Positions 9,974 to 20,924 of a DNA stretch of 64,000 nt are shown here, piece by piece. The notes beneath the pieces are model-generated. The model saw nothing but the letters and a program-made list of their open reading frames with translations, did not search any database and was not told the origin of the DNA. The first letter of the stretch is position 1, and each line of letters begins with the position of its first letter. The stretch is from Stenopsyche tienmushanensis (Eukaryota; Arthropoda; Insecta; Trichoptera; Stenopsychidae). The stretch spans positions 496,001 through 560,000 of the forward strand of contig WACJ01000110.1 in assembly GCA_008973525.1 (NCBI GenBank). Reading direction: 5' to 3'. The translations under genes and the position numbers were made by a program.

Positions 9974-10564
9974 CAAGGTGTATCCCAAAAGTCATGAAAT
10001 ATGTTTTTTTTAAAAGAGTTATCAACGATACCGATACAATTTGATTATATTATTCAAAGTACTCTCCAAGAGCATCTACTCGTCGTTATGGTCGCTTGCA
10101 TAGCCTCAATGATGTCAATGGGCGCATTTTCATGGTGCAGTACCCAGGTAGGCCCTCTTCCTCAATCTTTCCAAAATATCCACATTATAGGCAGTGTTAA
10201 CAGTCTGTCCTTAAGGAACAAACTCTTTGTGGACCGCACCCTTGATGTCAAAAAAGACAATCAACATTGTTATCACTTTGGATTTGCTCATCCTGGCCCT
10301 TTTCGGTTTCGTGGACACAGAGATGTGTCATTTGGCGCTTTGGCACTTCATAGGCTTCCTTAAGCAATTCGTGAGTTTCGATAGCTTTTTTGTCGAGTTT
10401 CATGCAAAATTTGATCCTGCTTCCACTGATGCTCGCAGCATACTGAATTTTGGTGCACTATAAAGCTAAAGGTCTTCTCCGTCTCATCCAATCGGTTCAA
10501 ATATGTTACGATCCATAGAAATGTGGCAAAAAAATATGTTTCATGACTTTTGGGATGCACCTTG
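9974..10564 (-). mobile_element. mariner-like MITE with full terminal inverted repeats
   Basis: The left end CAAGGTGTATCCCAAAAGTC follows TA (9972-9973). The right end, read inward, is CAAGGTGCATCCCAAAAGTC and precedes TA (10565-10566). The match continues through ATGAAAYATRTTTTTTT, giving about 35-bp inverted repeats with three or so differences in a 591-bp element. Inside, the minus strand keeps FFDIKGAVHKEFVP, a stop, then GQTVNTAYNVDILERL, the block around the second catalytic region of mariner transposases. Stops and deletions make it non-coding. Confidence 0.85.
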
Positions 10565-10566
10565 TA

Positions 10567-11465
10567 TTTACAAAGCATCAGATTTACACACCCGTTTCGC
10601 CGTTAATAATATCCTAAAGGCATTCTCAGAGCATAAGAAGCCTTACTAAAGACAGAGACAAGGTTTCGCACTCCACATTCCAAGATACTGTGTATCAAGC
10701 GTGCATATTCTTGTGGTTCACGAAGGCTCTCATGAGCGAAAAGAAACCACATAAATGTAAGAAACGCCTTTGATTATAGCATACCATTGAACGAATGTAA
10801 CACATTGTTTTCCGTGTGCCACACACCCACATCAGCACATTTTAAAATCAATTAAATCACGCTGTGTGCTCGCTAAAATTTTGGAACCGTTCTACCGTAT
10901 ATCCTTGGCTATCATCCCTCGTTTAATATGCGAAAAATATATTATTTGACATGGACATAGCGTAATGCGACTTCATTAACATGAATATTTTATGATTATT
11001 TTGTTTGTGCGCTCATCAGCAATTAATTAAGCGGATTTTTTCCCCTAGGCGAATGTTTTGCAAATGTATATTAATTCAATGATTTTGTTCTGGCGTAAAA
11101 GCTTTAACCGATGGTCAAAGCTTTCATGAACAATTAAAGCTAAAATTTAAGCTCCGCAGCAACCACTTTGCTTCAATTTTCGTAAGCCTAAATGTTGTAC
11201 TTTTCGAGTACGCCATTCCATGAACAGCTTTTCAAATTAACGTTTTTACTTATTAATTTGAAGAAGTCAGACGACGACCACAAAATTCCTCTGAGCAACA
11301 TTTCATTCATACGTTCTTATCTGCTCGTGGGCAGGGCTAACATTTAAATGATGATTTTTGCTCATTAAAATTTATACGCTAATTAACCAATACATTTCTT
11401 CGACCAACGTATCTTCACACTACTATCCACATGTATTTAGAATTTGACTTTTTTTAATAATCCCT
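10567..11465. other. No feature seen
   Basis: AT-rich sequence with no recognised repeat or coding signal. Confidence 0.4.
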
Positions 11466-11800
11466 TATATGTGGCTAACGGACTCAAATGATACAGAAAG
11501 AGCACATTGAGTGCGAAGATTAGTGAATCGAAGACAGAGACGGATATCTTGCATCTCAAGTTCGTGCTATAAAGTTACCCCTACACGTCTAATAATTGCA
11601 ATCCACAACGCTTCATTTTCAATGCCATGCTTCAATTTCTAATACAGTATTATTATTTATTCAAATCATTGCTACTACACACAAGACTACACAATAAGAA
11701 GTCATTACATCAATCATCAAAAGATGACGAGACAAGTGTCAGAAGAGTATTTTGTTGTGGTTTTTGTGACTCAAGATGGCCTTTATCATTTGAATCAACC
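11466..11800 (+). mobile_element. TTAA-1 MITE, incomplete copy
   Basis: Matches TTAA-1 blocks in order: GCACATTGAGTGCGAAGATT, GAATCGAAGACAGAGACGGA, GTTACCCCTACACGTCTAAT, then CGCTTCATTTTCAATGCC and a RATGACGAGACAA-like piece. Neither TTAA end is intact. Confidence 0.55.
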
Positions 11801-12604
11801 AAAAACGATTAGATTTTGGATCTAAAGATCAATTAGTTTTTTACAGTCCGTGACATTTGATAGATCCAAGGCGACCACTTTGACATAATCTTCAATGTAT
11901 TTACAACAATTAAAGGGCCATCGTTGATATTATTTCCAGACGTTTTATAGCAATTAAAGGGTCATATTTAACCACCTATGTATTAAAATGTGGTCGCCCT
12001 CCGTAGTCAAATTTGTACCACAATGCCATTTGTGTTTGTATTATTTATTGTGCATTCGTCGTGTAGGTTGCAGACGTATAGTTTCGATCTGCCCACAATC
12101 AACTTGGTCGATGACCACATTTTGAATCAAATAAATAAATGCTGACAAATTTATTTTAATAAGGCGAATTTAATTTGAATTATGTTTGCTATATGACGAT
12201 TGCTCATTTGGCATTAAGCCACGAAATTAAATCGACAGTCGCAAACATATATGCGCGTTTTGTTCAATTTTCGCGCAAAATAGTTCCCGAATTTAATAGA
12301 AATAATTAGGTATATTTATAAATATATTTTTCATTGATGCATTATTATTTATGATACGTGCTTCAAAATGAGTAGCTATCAAAATGTCGTGACATGTATG
12401 ACAACTTGCGTCATCTAGGCGTTTATTAGTAGAGCTTCTCAAACTGTTTTCAACACGAAACATATTTATAAATTTTGTTCATGTATTCAAATATAACCCG
12501 GAATTTTTCTGTACAAATTTGTTATTATAAAAATGCTAATGGAGTATCTTATTTATCTACATAGTTACTCTTCATTAGAAATACATTTGTTCTATTGGAT
12601 AGGC
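11801..12604. other. No feature seen
   Basis: Contains one short direct repeat, CAATTAAAGGGYCAT, at about 11907 and 11949. Nothing else was recognised. Confidence 0.4.
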
Positions 12605-12730
12605 GGCTGTTTCGAAAGCTAGATGTGCACGTATTGTTCGACAACAGCGTTGTCCTGATATCGTTGCCCTTCTAAAGCCTCTTTCAGTAGACCAAACATA
12701 TGGTAGTCACATGGGGCCAAATCTGGACAG
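12605..12730 (-). pseudogene. mariner transposase fragment with the third catalytic-block context
   Basis: From 12726 leftwards the minus strand reads HLPYCPDLAPCDYHMFGLLK then EALEGQRYQDNAVVEQY. This is the hallmark HP-YSPDLAP-DYHLF block that contains the last catalytic Asp of mariner transposases. Only about 40 codons are left; no terminal repeats were found. A LINE fragment starts directly to the right. Confidence 0.7.
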
Positions 12731-12739
12731 TAAGGTAGA

Positions 12740-12967
12740 TGTTAAAGAGTATAAATATTTTGAAGAAGATCAGTTTCAGACTACATGCACCCAAAGGAGG
12801 AGGAAGGAAGATGTTATGCTGCAGCAAATAACAGACTACAAGGTTTCCCTTCCCCATAGTACTCGTATTGATTCGGTTATTTGTAGTACTTAGCCACAGA
12901 GACGAGTTGCCTTGCGATCAGCCATAGCCGTCGTCCTTCTTCTCTTTTTGTAATCGACAGCTCCAAT
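12740..12967 (+). mobile_element. R1-clade LINE fragment (plus)
   Basis: AGACTACATGCACCCAAAGG, GTAGTACTTAGCCACAGAGA, GACGAGTTGCC and TTTTGTAATCGACAGCTCC match 29820-30000 in order and orientation. The similarity stops where the TTAA-flanked insertion begins. Confidence 0.5.
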
Positions 12968-12971
12968 TTAA

Positions 12972-13240
12972 AGCCCTTAAGTGGATATGACGTATATATC
13001 CGTCAAGACCAAAGTCCATGCAAAGTGGGTATGACGGATATATCCGAATTGTTAAAGTTAAGCAAACCTCAATGGAAAATAACGAATATGTCCGATTGCA
13101 GTGTTGTGTACGTTAAACGTAAGAATGATTCATCTCGACTTATTTCAACTTGATGATGTTATATTTTTTTGTATACTGGATATGACGAACGTATCCGCTA
13201 GCGACGACACTTTTAACAGTGAAACATAACGTTGAAGAGG
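12972..13240. mobile_element. Putative TTAA-flanked piggyBac-like MITE
   Basis: The segment lies between TTAA at 12968-12971 and TTAA at 13241-13244, and interrupts LINE 3' UTR sequence. The ends, read inward, are AGCCCTTAAGTGGATATGAC and CCTCTTCAACGTTATG, only loosely similar. Inside are four subterminal motifs of the type TATGACGNATATATCCG (12985, 13029, 13082 partial, 13180), some as CGGATATATCCG palindromes. TTAA duplication plus palindromic subterminal repeats fits piggyBac-like elements. No transposase sequence is present. Confidence 0.4.
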
Positions 13241-13244
13241 TTAA

Positions 13245-13278
13245 GAGGGGGGGGGGGGGACCATAAAGTGAAATACCC
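13245..13278 (+). mobile_element. LINE 3' tip with a G13 run
   Basis: G13 at 13247-13259, then ACCATAAAGTGAAATACCC, which matches the LINE 3' tip (AGAGTGAAATACCC at 30150). It appears to be the other side of the LINE interrupted by the TTAA-flanked insertion, although about 150 bp of the expected LINE sequence is missing. Confidence 0.35.
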
Positions 13279-13469
13279 TCCAATAATTTGGATATAATTT
13301 GCATATGGGAGAGGATAATTCTAGTCTCGTTCGTGACCTCATATGGTGCGAACCACTTATACGTACTAATTGCTGTGTGAACTTCCGCGATCATATAACT
13401 CGTAGAATGCACCCCGAGGATGTATTTCCAACTAAACCAACAAAAACCTAACCAAAAGCCCTAAAAGAC

Positions 13470-13600
13470 GAGGGAGTGGCCACAAGGTTTTTGAGTCCAA
13501 CCAGTCCGCCTTTCAGACCGCTGATACTTTGAATGAGCGCCTCACGATCGGACGCCATAACAGAACATGGTCTGCGTTCAGGAATGAATCCCCGTATTAA
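13470..13600 (-). repeat. Rep-E fragment
   Basis: GAGTGGCCACAAGG, AGTCCGCCTTTCAGA and ATGAGCGCCTCACGATCGGA are the complement of blocks in 44160-44280 and 55795-55850 (GGCGGACCGGTTGG, TTGTGGCC). The element class is unknown. Confidence 0.45.
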
Positions 13601-13645
13601 TTGACAGTTCCACATTTCACTTTACCCCAGCAGCGTTTTATGAGC
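13600..13645 (+). repeat. Short LINE-derived piece
   Basis: GACAGTTCCACATTTCACTT resembles the LINE 3' UTR segment AGTAGTTCCACATCCCACTT at 29985. It is too short for more. Confidence 0.3.
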
Positions 13646-15230
13646 AATAAAATACATTTCAAGTCCTAAAATACCGTAGCTATCATTTTTCCGGCAGACT
13701 GTTTCTAGACTTTCAAACCTTTACGAAACTTGGGTCCAATCAAATACTTGGGTCTTATTTAGCACCGAACATCAACGGACTGTGCCTCAAGTTCAAAATT
13801 TCACTTGATTTCACGCCTTCGTTTATAAAAAAACAAACAATTACGCGTTGCGCAACAGAAGATGTTACTTCTCGCATTCTTTCTTCAGTGACGGGATCAA
13901 AACGCTTTCTGTCCGATCCATTTTTTTTTTTAATGAAGGGATCTATGTAGAAAAATAAGACACTCCATTGTATTTTTAATGAATTTCGTTAATTTTGGAT
14001 ATTTTTCATCGTTCATGCAGTATTCATATCTTGCTTGCATTTTGACTATTGGAAGGATGTAAATGCGAATTGTTTTCTCGACTTTCTCTGGAAATTCAAA
14101 GAATCGTAGCATGTGGGTGATGGCTTTATCCTGTTTGGCATTGTTCTCAACGAATGCATGAGAAATGCTAATAATTCCCAAACATTTCCACGTACGTGCA
14201 TTATTAACATGATCATGCTTACGAGGCGTTCTCAGATCTGCCTCCTTTTTTTGTCATTCTCTTCGCTTCTTGGGCTTAGCTTCAGTTTGGCATTCGCATA
14301 CGAAATGATGTATGGAAAAAATATAATTTGACACGAGCATTAACTAAGCAAAGCCTACGCATTGCCATATACGCACTGCACGTATATCCAGCAAATGTGT
14401 CTCTCCACACAATAAGGCTTCATTATTCACATCAGAAGTGGCTTTCAATCATCGCAGGTATACGTTTGAGATATTATGTTCTGTCGTATCGCTTTCGACA
14501 TGGCCATTGACATGAATTCAATTTATGCGCGTTTAAATTCTGGTATTTTCTTCTCCTGTTGGATCGATTTTTGGGAGATGATATCTTAGCGTGGGCTGTC
14601 GAATTGATGGCACGGAAAACTGCCAATCAAATTTTCCTGGAGCGACGGCTGCTTGTGAGTAATTTTGATACTCATTATTAAGGCAAGTTGTCTAGCACCT
14701 GCCTGTATGTTACGACTGGTATGTGTACTATTTTGTGATAAGGCCCTGCCCGTATCCACTAATTAGTTGCTCGGTAGACTAAGTAATTTTATTTGATCAA
14801 AGTTTGCTAATTTAGTTCGAGTAGCTTAGGTACTGTTGCTTCTGTCGAGAAAACTTGAACACAAATATGCGATGGCAGCTCTTTTCGTTCGAATTTCATC
14901 AGACACATTGTTAGTGGGAGTGCTGAGAGTTCCTGTTGTAAAATGGATCATTAGATGATCACGAATGGCAAATTTAATTTCTTCAAATGCCTCACAGCGG
15001 AATCTCAACATATAACTTTGATAATATTCAAATGTAGCTCTTAACTCATTCCGATCCGCTTACTTAAAAACACGCGTTTTACAGTTTTTGAATTCTTCTG
15101 TTGTAGAAATTCTTCAGTTTAGAAGTAAAAAACGAAGAAAGATAGTTTTTGATATACTCACAATTTATAGTTTTTTGTATCCAAAAACTGCTTTAATACG
15201 GGAAACAAACGAAAATACGAAACAGCGAGA
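13646..15230. other. No classified feature
   Basis: Contains two minus frames, 14181-13930 (83 codons) and 15011-14826 (61 codons, with FEEIKFAIRDHL and EIRTKRAAIAYL), that I cannot assign. There is no clear repeat. Confidence 0.3.
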
Positions 15231-15450
15231 TCAGCAGAATAATGTGGATGCAATTACTAACTTCAATTCAAAGTTTCTAATTTTTGGCAAGATGACGTTG
15301 TGCCTATAGATGAGTTCTGAATGAGATTCATCCTTCAATCTCAAATTTGAGTGAATTGATTCAAGAATCTTAGCTAATTCTTCAACGGAAAGACCTGGAT
15401 TTGTCTCCAACAAATCTCTTAGAACGTCTTTATCCAGTGCGTTAAGACTG
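15231..15450 (-). pseudogene. mariner transposase N-terminal fragment
   Basis: Within a 151-codon minus frame (15686-15231) the part from about residue 82 reads LDKDVLRDLLETNPGLSVEE then LAKILESIHSNL. This resembles the D--LK-LLE-NP--TV-ELA helix-turn-helix of mariner transposases. The first 80 residues of the frame come from a TTAA-2 MITE and are not transposase. There is no catalytic domain downstream. Confidence 0.45.
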
Positions 15451-15539
15451 TTCAGAATAAACTGAATAATAACTGTTTCAAAGTGTATAGCAAAAATAAC
15501 AATAACACAAATGAGCAAATTTAAAATCGATGAAGTCTT

Positions 15540-15965
15540 GTAAATAAACACTGTTGATAGTATACAAGACCACGTCATTTCTTTACATAAACAATACACA
15601 AAAAATCTATTAATTTGCTGCTGTTTTACAAAGAAATGATAATTGGACAAAGACTCATTCAACAAGCAGTGACGAACCGCAAGCAATTAAATAAATAAAC
15701 ACTGTTGATAGCAAAAAAAAATTGGTAAATTCTTTGCGTAAAAAAATAACACACTTGAAAAATCGAAATCATTATTAGTTGATAAATTTGGGATAACGAT
15801 CTATACAATCTTGCGATGTATGTGGGGAAGCTCTCCGTCTCTGTCTCCCGAACTGCGCTATGTTATCTTTCTGTCTCTGTCTGTCTCCAAGCTCAATGTA
15901 TAAGAGTGCTCTTTTTGAATAAGTGGAGGGGGATCGCAGGCCCTCCGATAGTACTCATTTAGGGG
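15540..15965 (-). mobile_element. TTAA-2 MITE copy (inverted), internally duplicated
   Basis: The right edge reads inward TTAACCCCTAAATGAGTACT, the same terminus as 8035 and 35552. Blocks match 35556-36010 in reverse order. The segment with AATAAACACTGTTGATAG occurs twice (15543 and 15690), so part of the copy is duplicated. This matches the doubled interior of the 35556 copy. Confidence 0.55.
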
Positions 15966-17396
15966 TTAATATATTTTTATAGTTGCCTTATTTAGCACAT
16001 TTTAACGATCTGCTTCAATCCCATGACAGGCTCGCTTAGAAGAGAACGAAATTAATTATTATTTTTATCGAATTTATTATCGTATGTTTTATAATCACGT
16101 AAGCTTCCTCACTATGGCTCAACTACGAGACTTTCTGATGACGAATCTACTTTTTAAGAAGCCGACTTATCCACAAAGTACCCTCAATATGCTTTCTTGT
16201 GTGCCAAAAAAAAGGGACGTATCCTCAAGACTTTTATTTGTTCTTAATTTAGCAAGTCACGTTAAAAATCACGTGAAACGTGGAAAATCACGTAACTTGT
16301 TATATTACCGTCTTTTTATCACAGTAATTTCATCCCATGCTGCTACACAATTTAGAAATTCAAATATGTTTTTCTAAAAAAATCAGTAATTTTAATATAT
16401 ATGTTCGTTCTGATATAATATTATTGTAACAATATTAAAGCCATATTTGTTTGGGAATAAATTTGGCACATTAATTGAGAGCATGTGAATAATATTTAAG
16501 CAAATATTTTCCATGGTAATAATTATGAAACTGAATAACATTATTTAGTGACCAGACAGTGGCAAAATTTTCCTCATATATACTGAATTTTGAGCCAGAC
16601 ACCAGATTCCTTTTCCGTTAAAATTGTATATATCTCCGGAAAAACAACATTTTCCAATTATGACCACTGAATTATGTACAAGATGTTCCAGAAAGTCTTA
16701 AATGAATTTAGAATTTTAAATTTAGCCTCGTGGCTTCGCGGCTGTTATTTCTCCCCGTCGAAATTATTTGAGATAAAATAGAGGGTCGTCGAACGAGGGT
16801 GCTCATCTTCGCCATCAATCATAAAGAAATAAATCGAAACCATCCAAAATTCCGACTCGTCCAAATTACTAGAAGAAAAAGTCGAGCTAAGAATGCAACC
16901 GTGTGACGGAAGACGAAAAACAAGCATCGTTAAAAAATGGGGAAAGATTGTAAAAAAGATTAACGACCGGAGCTGTCTAATGCTCATTGATCCCCGTTTA
17001 CCTTATAATAATAGGGATTGTGCGTGACGGTTGTTATTTTAAAATTGACGCTAAAAATACGTGATCATAAAATCGTCCGGAGAAGGAAAAGAATGGACGC
17101 ATATTTGGCGTTTAATTTCAGAGCGTAATATTCCGGGGTTTTATTGCGCGCATAAAATCGCGGGAAATCGATCAAAACGGGATCGGACATGATCTGAATC
17201 GGAAATGCTGGAGCAGATGCACGGACCCGTAAAAACTGTCCAAGTTCTTTATGGTGATATTTCTTTTTGAGCTCTCTTCTCATCCATCGTTTCCTTTGAT
17301 CCGGCTTCTATGATTATTCAATCAAATTCGATATGAACATTGATTGAATTCAATTTAAAACAATATTTTTATAGAAGCAAACTGTATTAAAGATAA
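15966..17396. other. No feature seen
   Basis: AT-rich in the first 700 bp, more balanced after 16740. The minus frames 16987-16745 and 17283-17065 have no recognised motif. Confidence 0.4.
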
Positions 17397-17960
17397 AAGA
17401 GATTAGTGAATCGGAGACAGAGACGGAGAGAATCTTACGTCTCATCATACACTCGTACATTGACGACAATTTCGTGCTGTAGAGCTACCCCTACACGTCC
17501 ATATCCATAGCACTTCATAATAATCAATAGATGATGACAAAACAAACATTAAAATGATAAAGAAATTTGTCCTGTTCGTTGAAAACCATCAGGTATGAAA
17601 TCTTCTTAGATCACTGGTGATCTTTTTAGAATCATAATAAATATTAATCACAAAAATACCTGTATTGATTGAATCGATCAACTCAAATTTATCGACTTCA
17701 AGCTTCAACAAATGCATTATTTTGTTACTAAAACTGAAGACATACATGCTTATTGTTTATGTTTACCCGAAGAAATGAACGAATATTGTATGCTATCGAC
17801 AGTGTTATGGTTAAATTATTGATATACAAGCTTCATTCACGTTGCGCGGTCCTGAGAGAAAAGTGGATTTGTATGGAAGATACACTGGTGCAAATACGAA
17901 TCTATAGCTTCGACATATGTTTAACTCAATTAATTCACTAATCTGAATTTAATTGAATCT
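17397..17960 (+). mobile_element. TTAA-1 MITE, long copy
   Basis: Covers most of the family: GATTAGTGAATCGGAGACAG, TCATCATACACTCGTACATT, TACCCCTACACGTC, the TTGAAAACCATCAGGTATG block, GACAGTGTTATGGTTAAAT, GCTTCATTCACGTTGCGCGG and TCGACATATGTTTAACTC near its end. The left TTAA end is missing; the right end near 17945 is degenerate. Confidence 0.6.
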
Positions 17961-18084
17961 ACAAGTTTTACAAAAAAAAAATGGTTTTTGAAGTGTTGCA
18001 TTTCGCTCAAATTTCATGTAAATGTATAAACGTTTTGTAGAAATAAAAATGATAAAAGTGTTGATATATAATAAGTAAATTGAC

Positions 18085-18180
18085 TTAAATGTCACGAAAA
18101 TTGAAACTCTAATCGGCTGTTGAGAAGAAAGAGAGGGAAAATCGTCGCATCAACGCTACGCGCATGCGCTCACTACTAAT
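18085..18180 (+). repeat. Rep-G left-end fragment
   Basis: TGTCACGAAAATTGAAACTC matches the starts of the Rep-G copies at 20945 and 50472. The rest of the element is cut by the LINE that starts at 18187. Confidence 0.45.
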
Positions 18181-18186
18181 CATTTC

Positions 18187-19160
18187 AGGTGGGTGTTTCA
18201 CTCTACAGTCCCCCATCAATTATACCACGGGGGGGGGGGGGTAACCCTAAGCTCGTGGGTAACAGTCGAAATCCAGGGGTAATAATGTAGAGTAGAGGTA
18301 GCTCATCAAATGCTGCTTTGCTGGCACTGGCTAAAGTGAATTAGGGCGCAGTTTACCCTGTGCTGCGTACCCTGTAAGGCGACATCACTATCTTTATTTT
18401 GATCCCAGGGTAATATCAGATTCTCACTGACTAAATCCCTCCATTGTCCTTCTCTTACCCCTGGTATTGTTTTCCACATTGCTTCAAGTGGACAGGTAGT
18501 CTGGCCTAGTTAGTAATTTACTCTATTCTAGTGCTGGAGAACCGCTCTGCGCCTCTCTCTCTCTCTCTCACTGCCCTCTTTGGCGCTCAGAATTTCTTCA
18601 ACGTAATCGCGCCAAAGGTCCCTGTTCTTGCTTGCCATCATGCTGTGGAACATGTTGTCAACATTGAGCTCGGCCCGAGTGTTTTTTTCGGCGTGTTTCT
18701 CTGCGGTGTCCAAGCCTCACAGTCAGTGATGGTGTGTTCGGCATCGTCGATATCCGCTTGCCAGTGGTGGCACGCCGCGGTTACTTCCTTGCCAATCCGC
18801 TTCAGGTACGCACCGAAACATCTGTGTTCAATGGTGCCAATGGCGCCTGGGTCAAGCGGTAGGTCGTATCATGGTGTTTTCAAGCTCTCCACCGGCTTAC
18901 TACCAGGATAAGTCGGTGGGTCCATCTTCCCTTGCTGGACTGATCCCATTTCTGCTGCCAGGCTATTGGAATCTTCGAAGTCCAAGGCTTTCTCTTTGGC
19001 TTGGAAGTCCAACAGGGGGATTTCAGCGATCACGAGCACCGAACCAATACGAGTACCATGAAGAAAGGGAAGCCCATGCAGTCCCCTTCTAACTGAGGTT
19101 GGACTCATGGTGGCAGTGACATCGCATAGTAGTTCCTTTGCGTTTTAACATGTACATAAC
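18187..19160 (-). mobile_element. R1-clade LINE, 3' part with ORF2 C-terminus
   Basis: The 3' tip at 18187-18210 is AGAGTGAAACACCC on the minus strand. A C13 run (18229-18241) and a 3' UTR shared with 5441-5700 and 32160-32260 follow. The ORF2 C-terminus lies from 18528 upward. The 5' side is lost near 19160 next to a SINE-like head. Confidence 0.65.
18528..19108 (-). pseudogene. LINE ORF2 C-terminal region
   Basis: Reading leftwards from about 19060: VIAEIPLLDFQAKEKALDFE, which follows the AYRTVS-type block in R1-clade ORF2. After a frame change comes RCFGAYLKRIGKEVTAACHH and a zinc-knuckle-like C--CHH------DDAEHT---CEAW. A further shift leads to LDTAEKHAEKNTRAELNVDN then MFHSMMASKNRDLWRDYVEE and ILSAKEGSERERER. 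This is the usual tail of R1/LOA-type LINE proteins: a CCHC-like motif, a D-----M---E-W--V--F helix, then K-E--ER. Frameshifts show it is dead. The parallel copy is 32789-33165. Confidence 0.7.
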
Positions 19161-19164
19161 ACCT

Positions 19165-19215
19165 CTTCCTCCTTCGCTCAACCGCTTAACGCGGGACTAC
19201 CTACAGGTACATGCA
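19165..19215 (-). repeat. SINE tRNA-like head, truncated
   Basis: The minus strand reads ACCTGTAGGTAGTCCCGCG then TTAAGCGGTTGAGC, as in the SINE at 43522-43620 and the plus-strand piece at 43655. The rest of the tRNA-like part is missing. Confidence 0.4.
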
Positions 19216-19369
19216 CTCTAAAAATGGTCTTCCTGCAGGAACCTCGTTTCCTTTTGGATTTAAGTCTCAACCGCGATCCCCATGTTGTTGTTGATAGTCT
19301 GAAGGCACTCAGAACAGATCACACAGCAGCGCGAGACGTGGACTCTTGAAGAGTCCAATTATACCATTT
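19216..19369. other. Possible LINE 3' UTR continuation
   Basis: ATGGTCTTCCTGCAGGAACC and CTCGTTTCCTTTTGGA resemble 32480-32515 (GATTGTCCTCGGAAACC, TTGCTTCCTTTTGGA), so LINE-derived sequence resumes after the SINE head. Confidence 0.4.
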
Positions 19370-19565
19370 AGTCGCTGTTTGTCCGATTTATCTAACCACT
19401 AGACAATTACTTTGCCTATTTTATTATATATTACACAAATTCAACTTCATATTTTAGCTTGCATTTTCCGTTAACAAATGGAAAAGTCTATGCATAAAAT
19501 AAACTTTTCTTGTGAGATAAAAAGGTTCACTTTTACCGCGCGTGAGTCTGTTTTATTAAAAGTTT
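19370..19565 (+). repeat. Rep-G copy
   Basis: TATTTTATTATATATTACAC, CTTCATATTTTAGC and the end GGTTCACTTTTACCGCGCGT match 21065-21160 and 50610-50700. Confidence 0.5.
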
Positions 19566-19800
19566 AACTAAACCGTGCGATGAGGGGTTAAATAAAAAAT
19601 GAAAGCAATTTGATGAGGCCAAGTAATACAAGGTCCATCGACAAGTAAATAATAAAAATTCAACGTAAACGTTTTCGACGTGCCCGAAAGCATTATCGAC
19701 TTTGTACAGCGCTATCTTTCATCACAATTGTTATTATATTCAATAATTCATGAACTAAAATGTTACAGCTTTATAGTTTAGTATGAACCGCACGATAAAA

Positions 19801-19825
19801 CTATTTATTTATTTATTTATTCGCG
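19801..19825 (+). repeat. (TTTA)n microsatellite
   Basis: About five tandem TATT/TTTA units. Confidence 0.85.
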
Positions 19826-19829
19826 TACT

Positions 19830-20924
19830 TCCATTTTATTGCCCGGGCTAATAAACTTTTTCCTTGTAATTCGCCTGGCGGTCTTACGGCAGGTAATAAT
19901 GGCGGTAATAAATAGTAACACTAAAACAGAAACAAATCAAACATTTGATGAATTGCTAAATCTCAAATTAGTTGTGTATTATTAATGTGTTAATAAAAAT
20001 AAATTTTATTGCTGACGTCCATGAATATTTTCTGCGGGCGTTCCGCTAATAAGCGAAATAATTTTGCGCGATGCGGCGTCTCGCTCTCGCGCAGCGGATT
20101 CGAGCGAGACGGCGCGTGTTAACCCCTCATATGACGCGACTTTAATATTTATTTCGCCGTCGAAAGCTTATATTTTGAAAAGCGTAAAGTTTTTAACGAC
20201 TCTGCGCCTCCTATTCTTCTACTTGCCCATAAAAAAAACTTGTTGCTACAAAATGGATTTTATGCTCTTCTGTATAATACAGCATTTTAGTACCGTCGTG
20301 TATTATCCGTAGATGTTCGTGTTATCCTTATAACTGCGGATAATAACTTTTTTTACTATTTCGCTTTTATTCCTTCGTCAAGCCTGGATTTCAGTCTCAT
20401 TCCCGTCAAAATCGCTCCTGGAAGATTGGTACGACGCCTTGCACTATCATGTTTTTTGTCGACTCGTTTAATTTTAACATCTCTCATTCATTGGACATTA
20501 AATCGAAGTAATTGCGATCGTTATCTGAAAAAAATGAGATACAATAGCATGAAAAAATATTAAACGGACATATATCATGTTCTGGAATTCTGAAAATGGC
20601 ATTTATTGGTCGTTTTCAGAGCAAGTTGGAACCACATCTTCCGAGCTGAGAAGAACGGTCTACAATCTGTCATCTTGGCCTATATTGTATTATGGTCGAA
20701 GATTAATTTGTTCGCATTCTTAAGATGAAACGACTACTACGCATCTGAGGCCATTATTCCCGTATTAACCCTTTCGAGCCGTCTTTTAAGCGAAGATAAT
20801 ACATGTCAGGATATGACGTCATTGAGATTGATCATCCTTTTGTCAATGCCCTATGCGAAACTATCCAAAAATATATATATAACACAATGAGATTGAACTT
20901 TATTAATAAATTAACAACATTTTT
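19830..20924. other. No classified feature
   Basis: A GC-richer patch (20070-20130) without an assignable frame. At 20765 there is ATTAACCCTTTCGAGCCGTC, which looks like a TTAA-CCCTTT piggyBac-type terminus, but no partner end was found. Confidence 0.35.

Noticed and set aside
18229..18241. G13 and similar homopolymers (13247-13259, 31589-31599) as regulatory sites
   Set aside because: Two of them lie inside LINE 3' UTR copies at a mononucleotide-rich place, and homopolymers are also frequent assembly artefacts.
18531..18911. 126-codon plus-strand frame
   Set aside because: Antisense to the LINE ORF2 C-terminus, which reads on the minus strand with a CCHC-like motif.
20064..20312. 82-codon plus frame in a GC-richer patch
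   Set aside because: No splice signals, no domain, and the frame quickly runs into AT-rich sequence.
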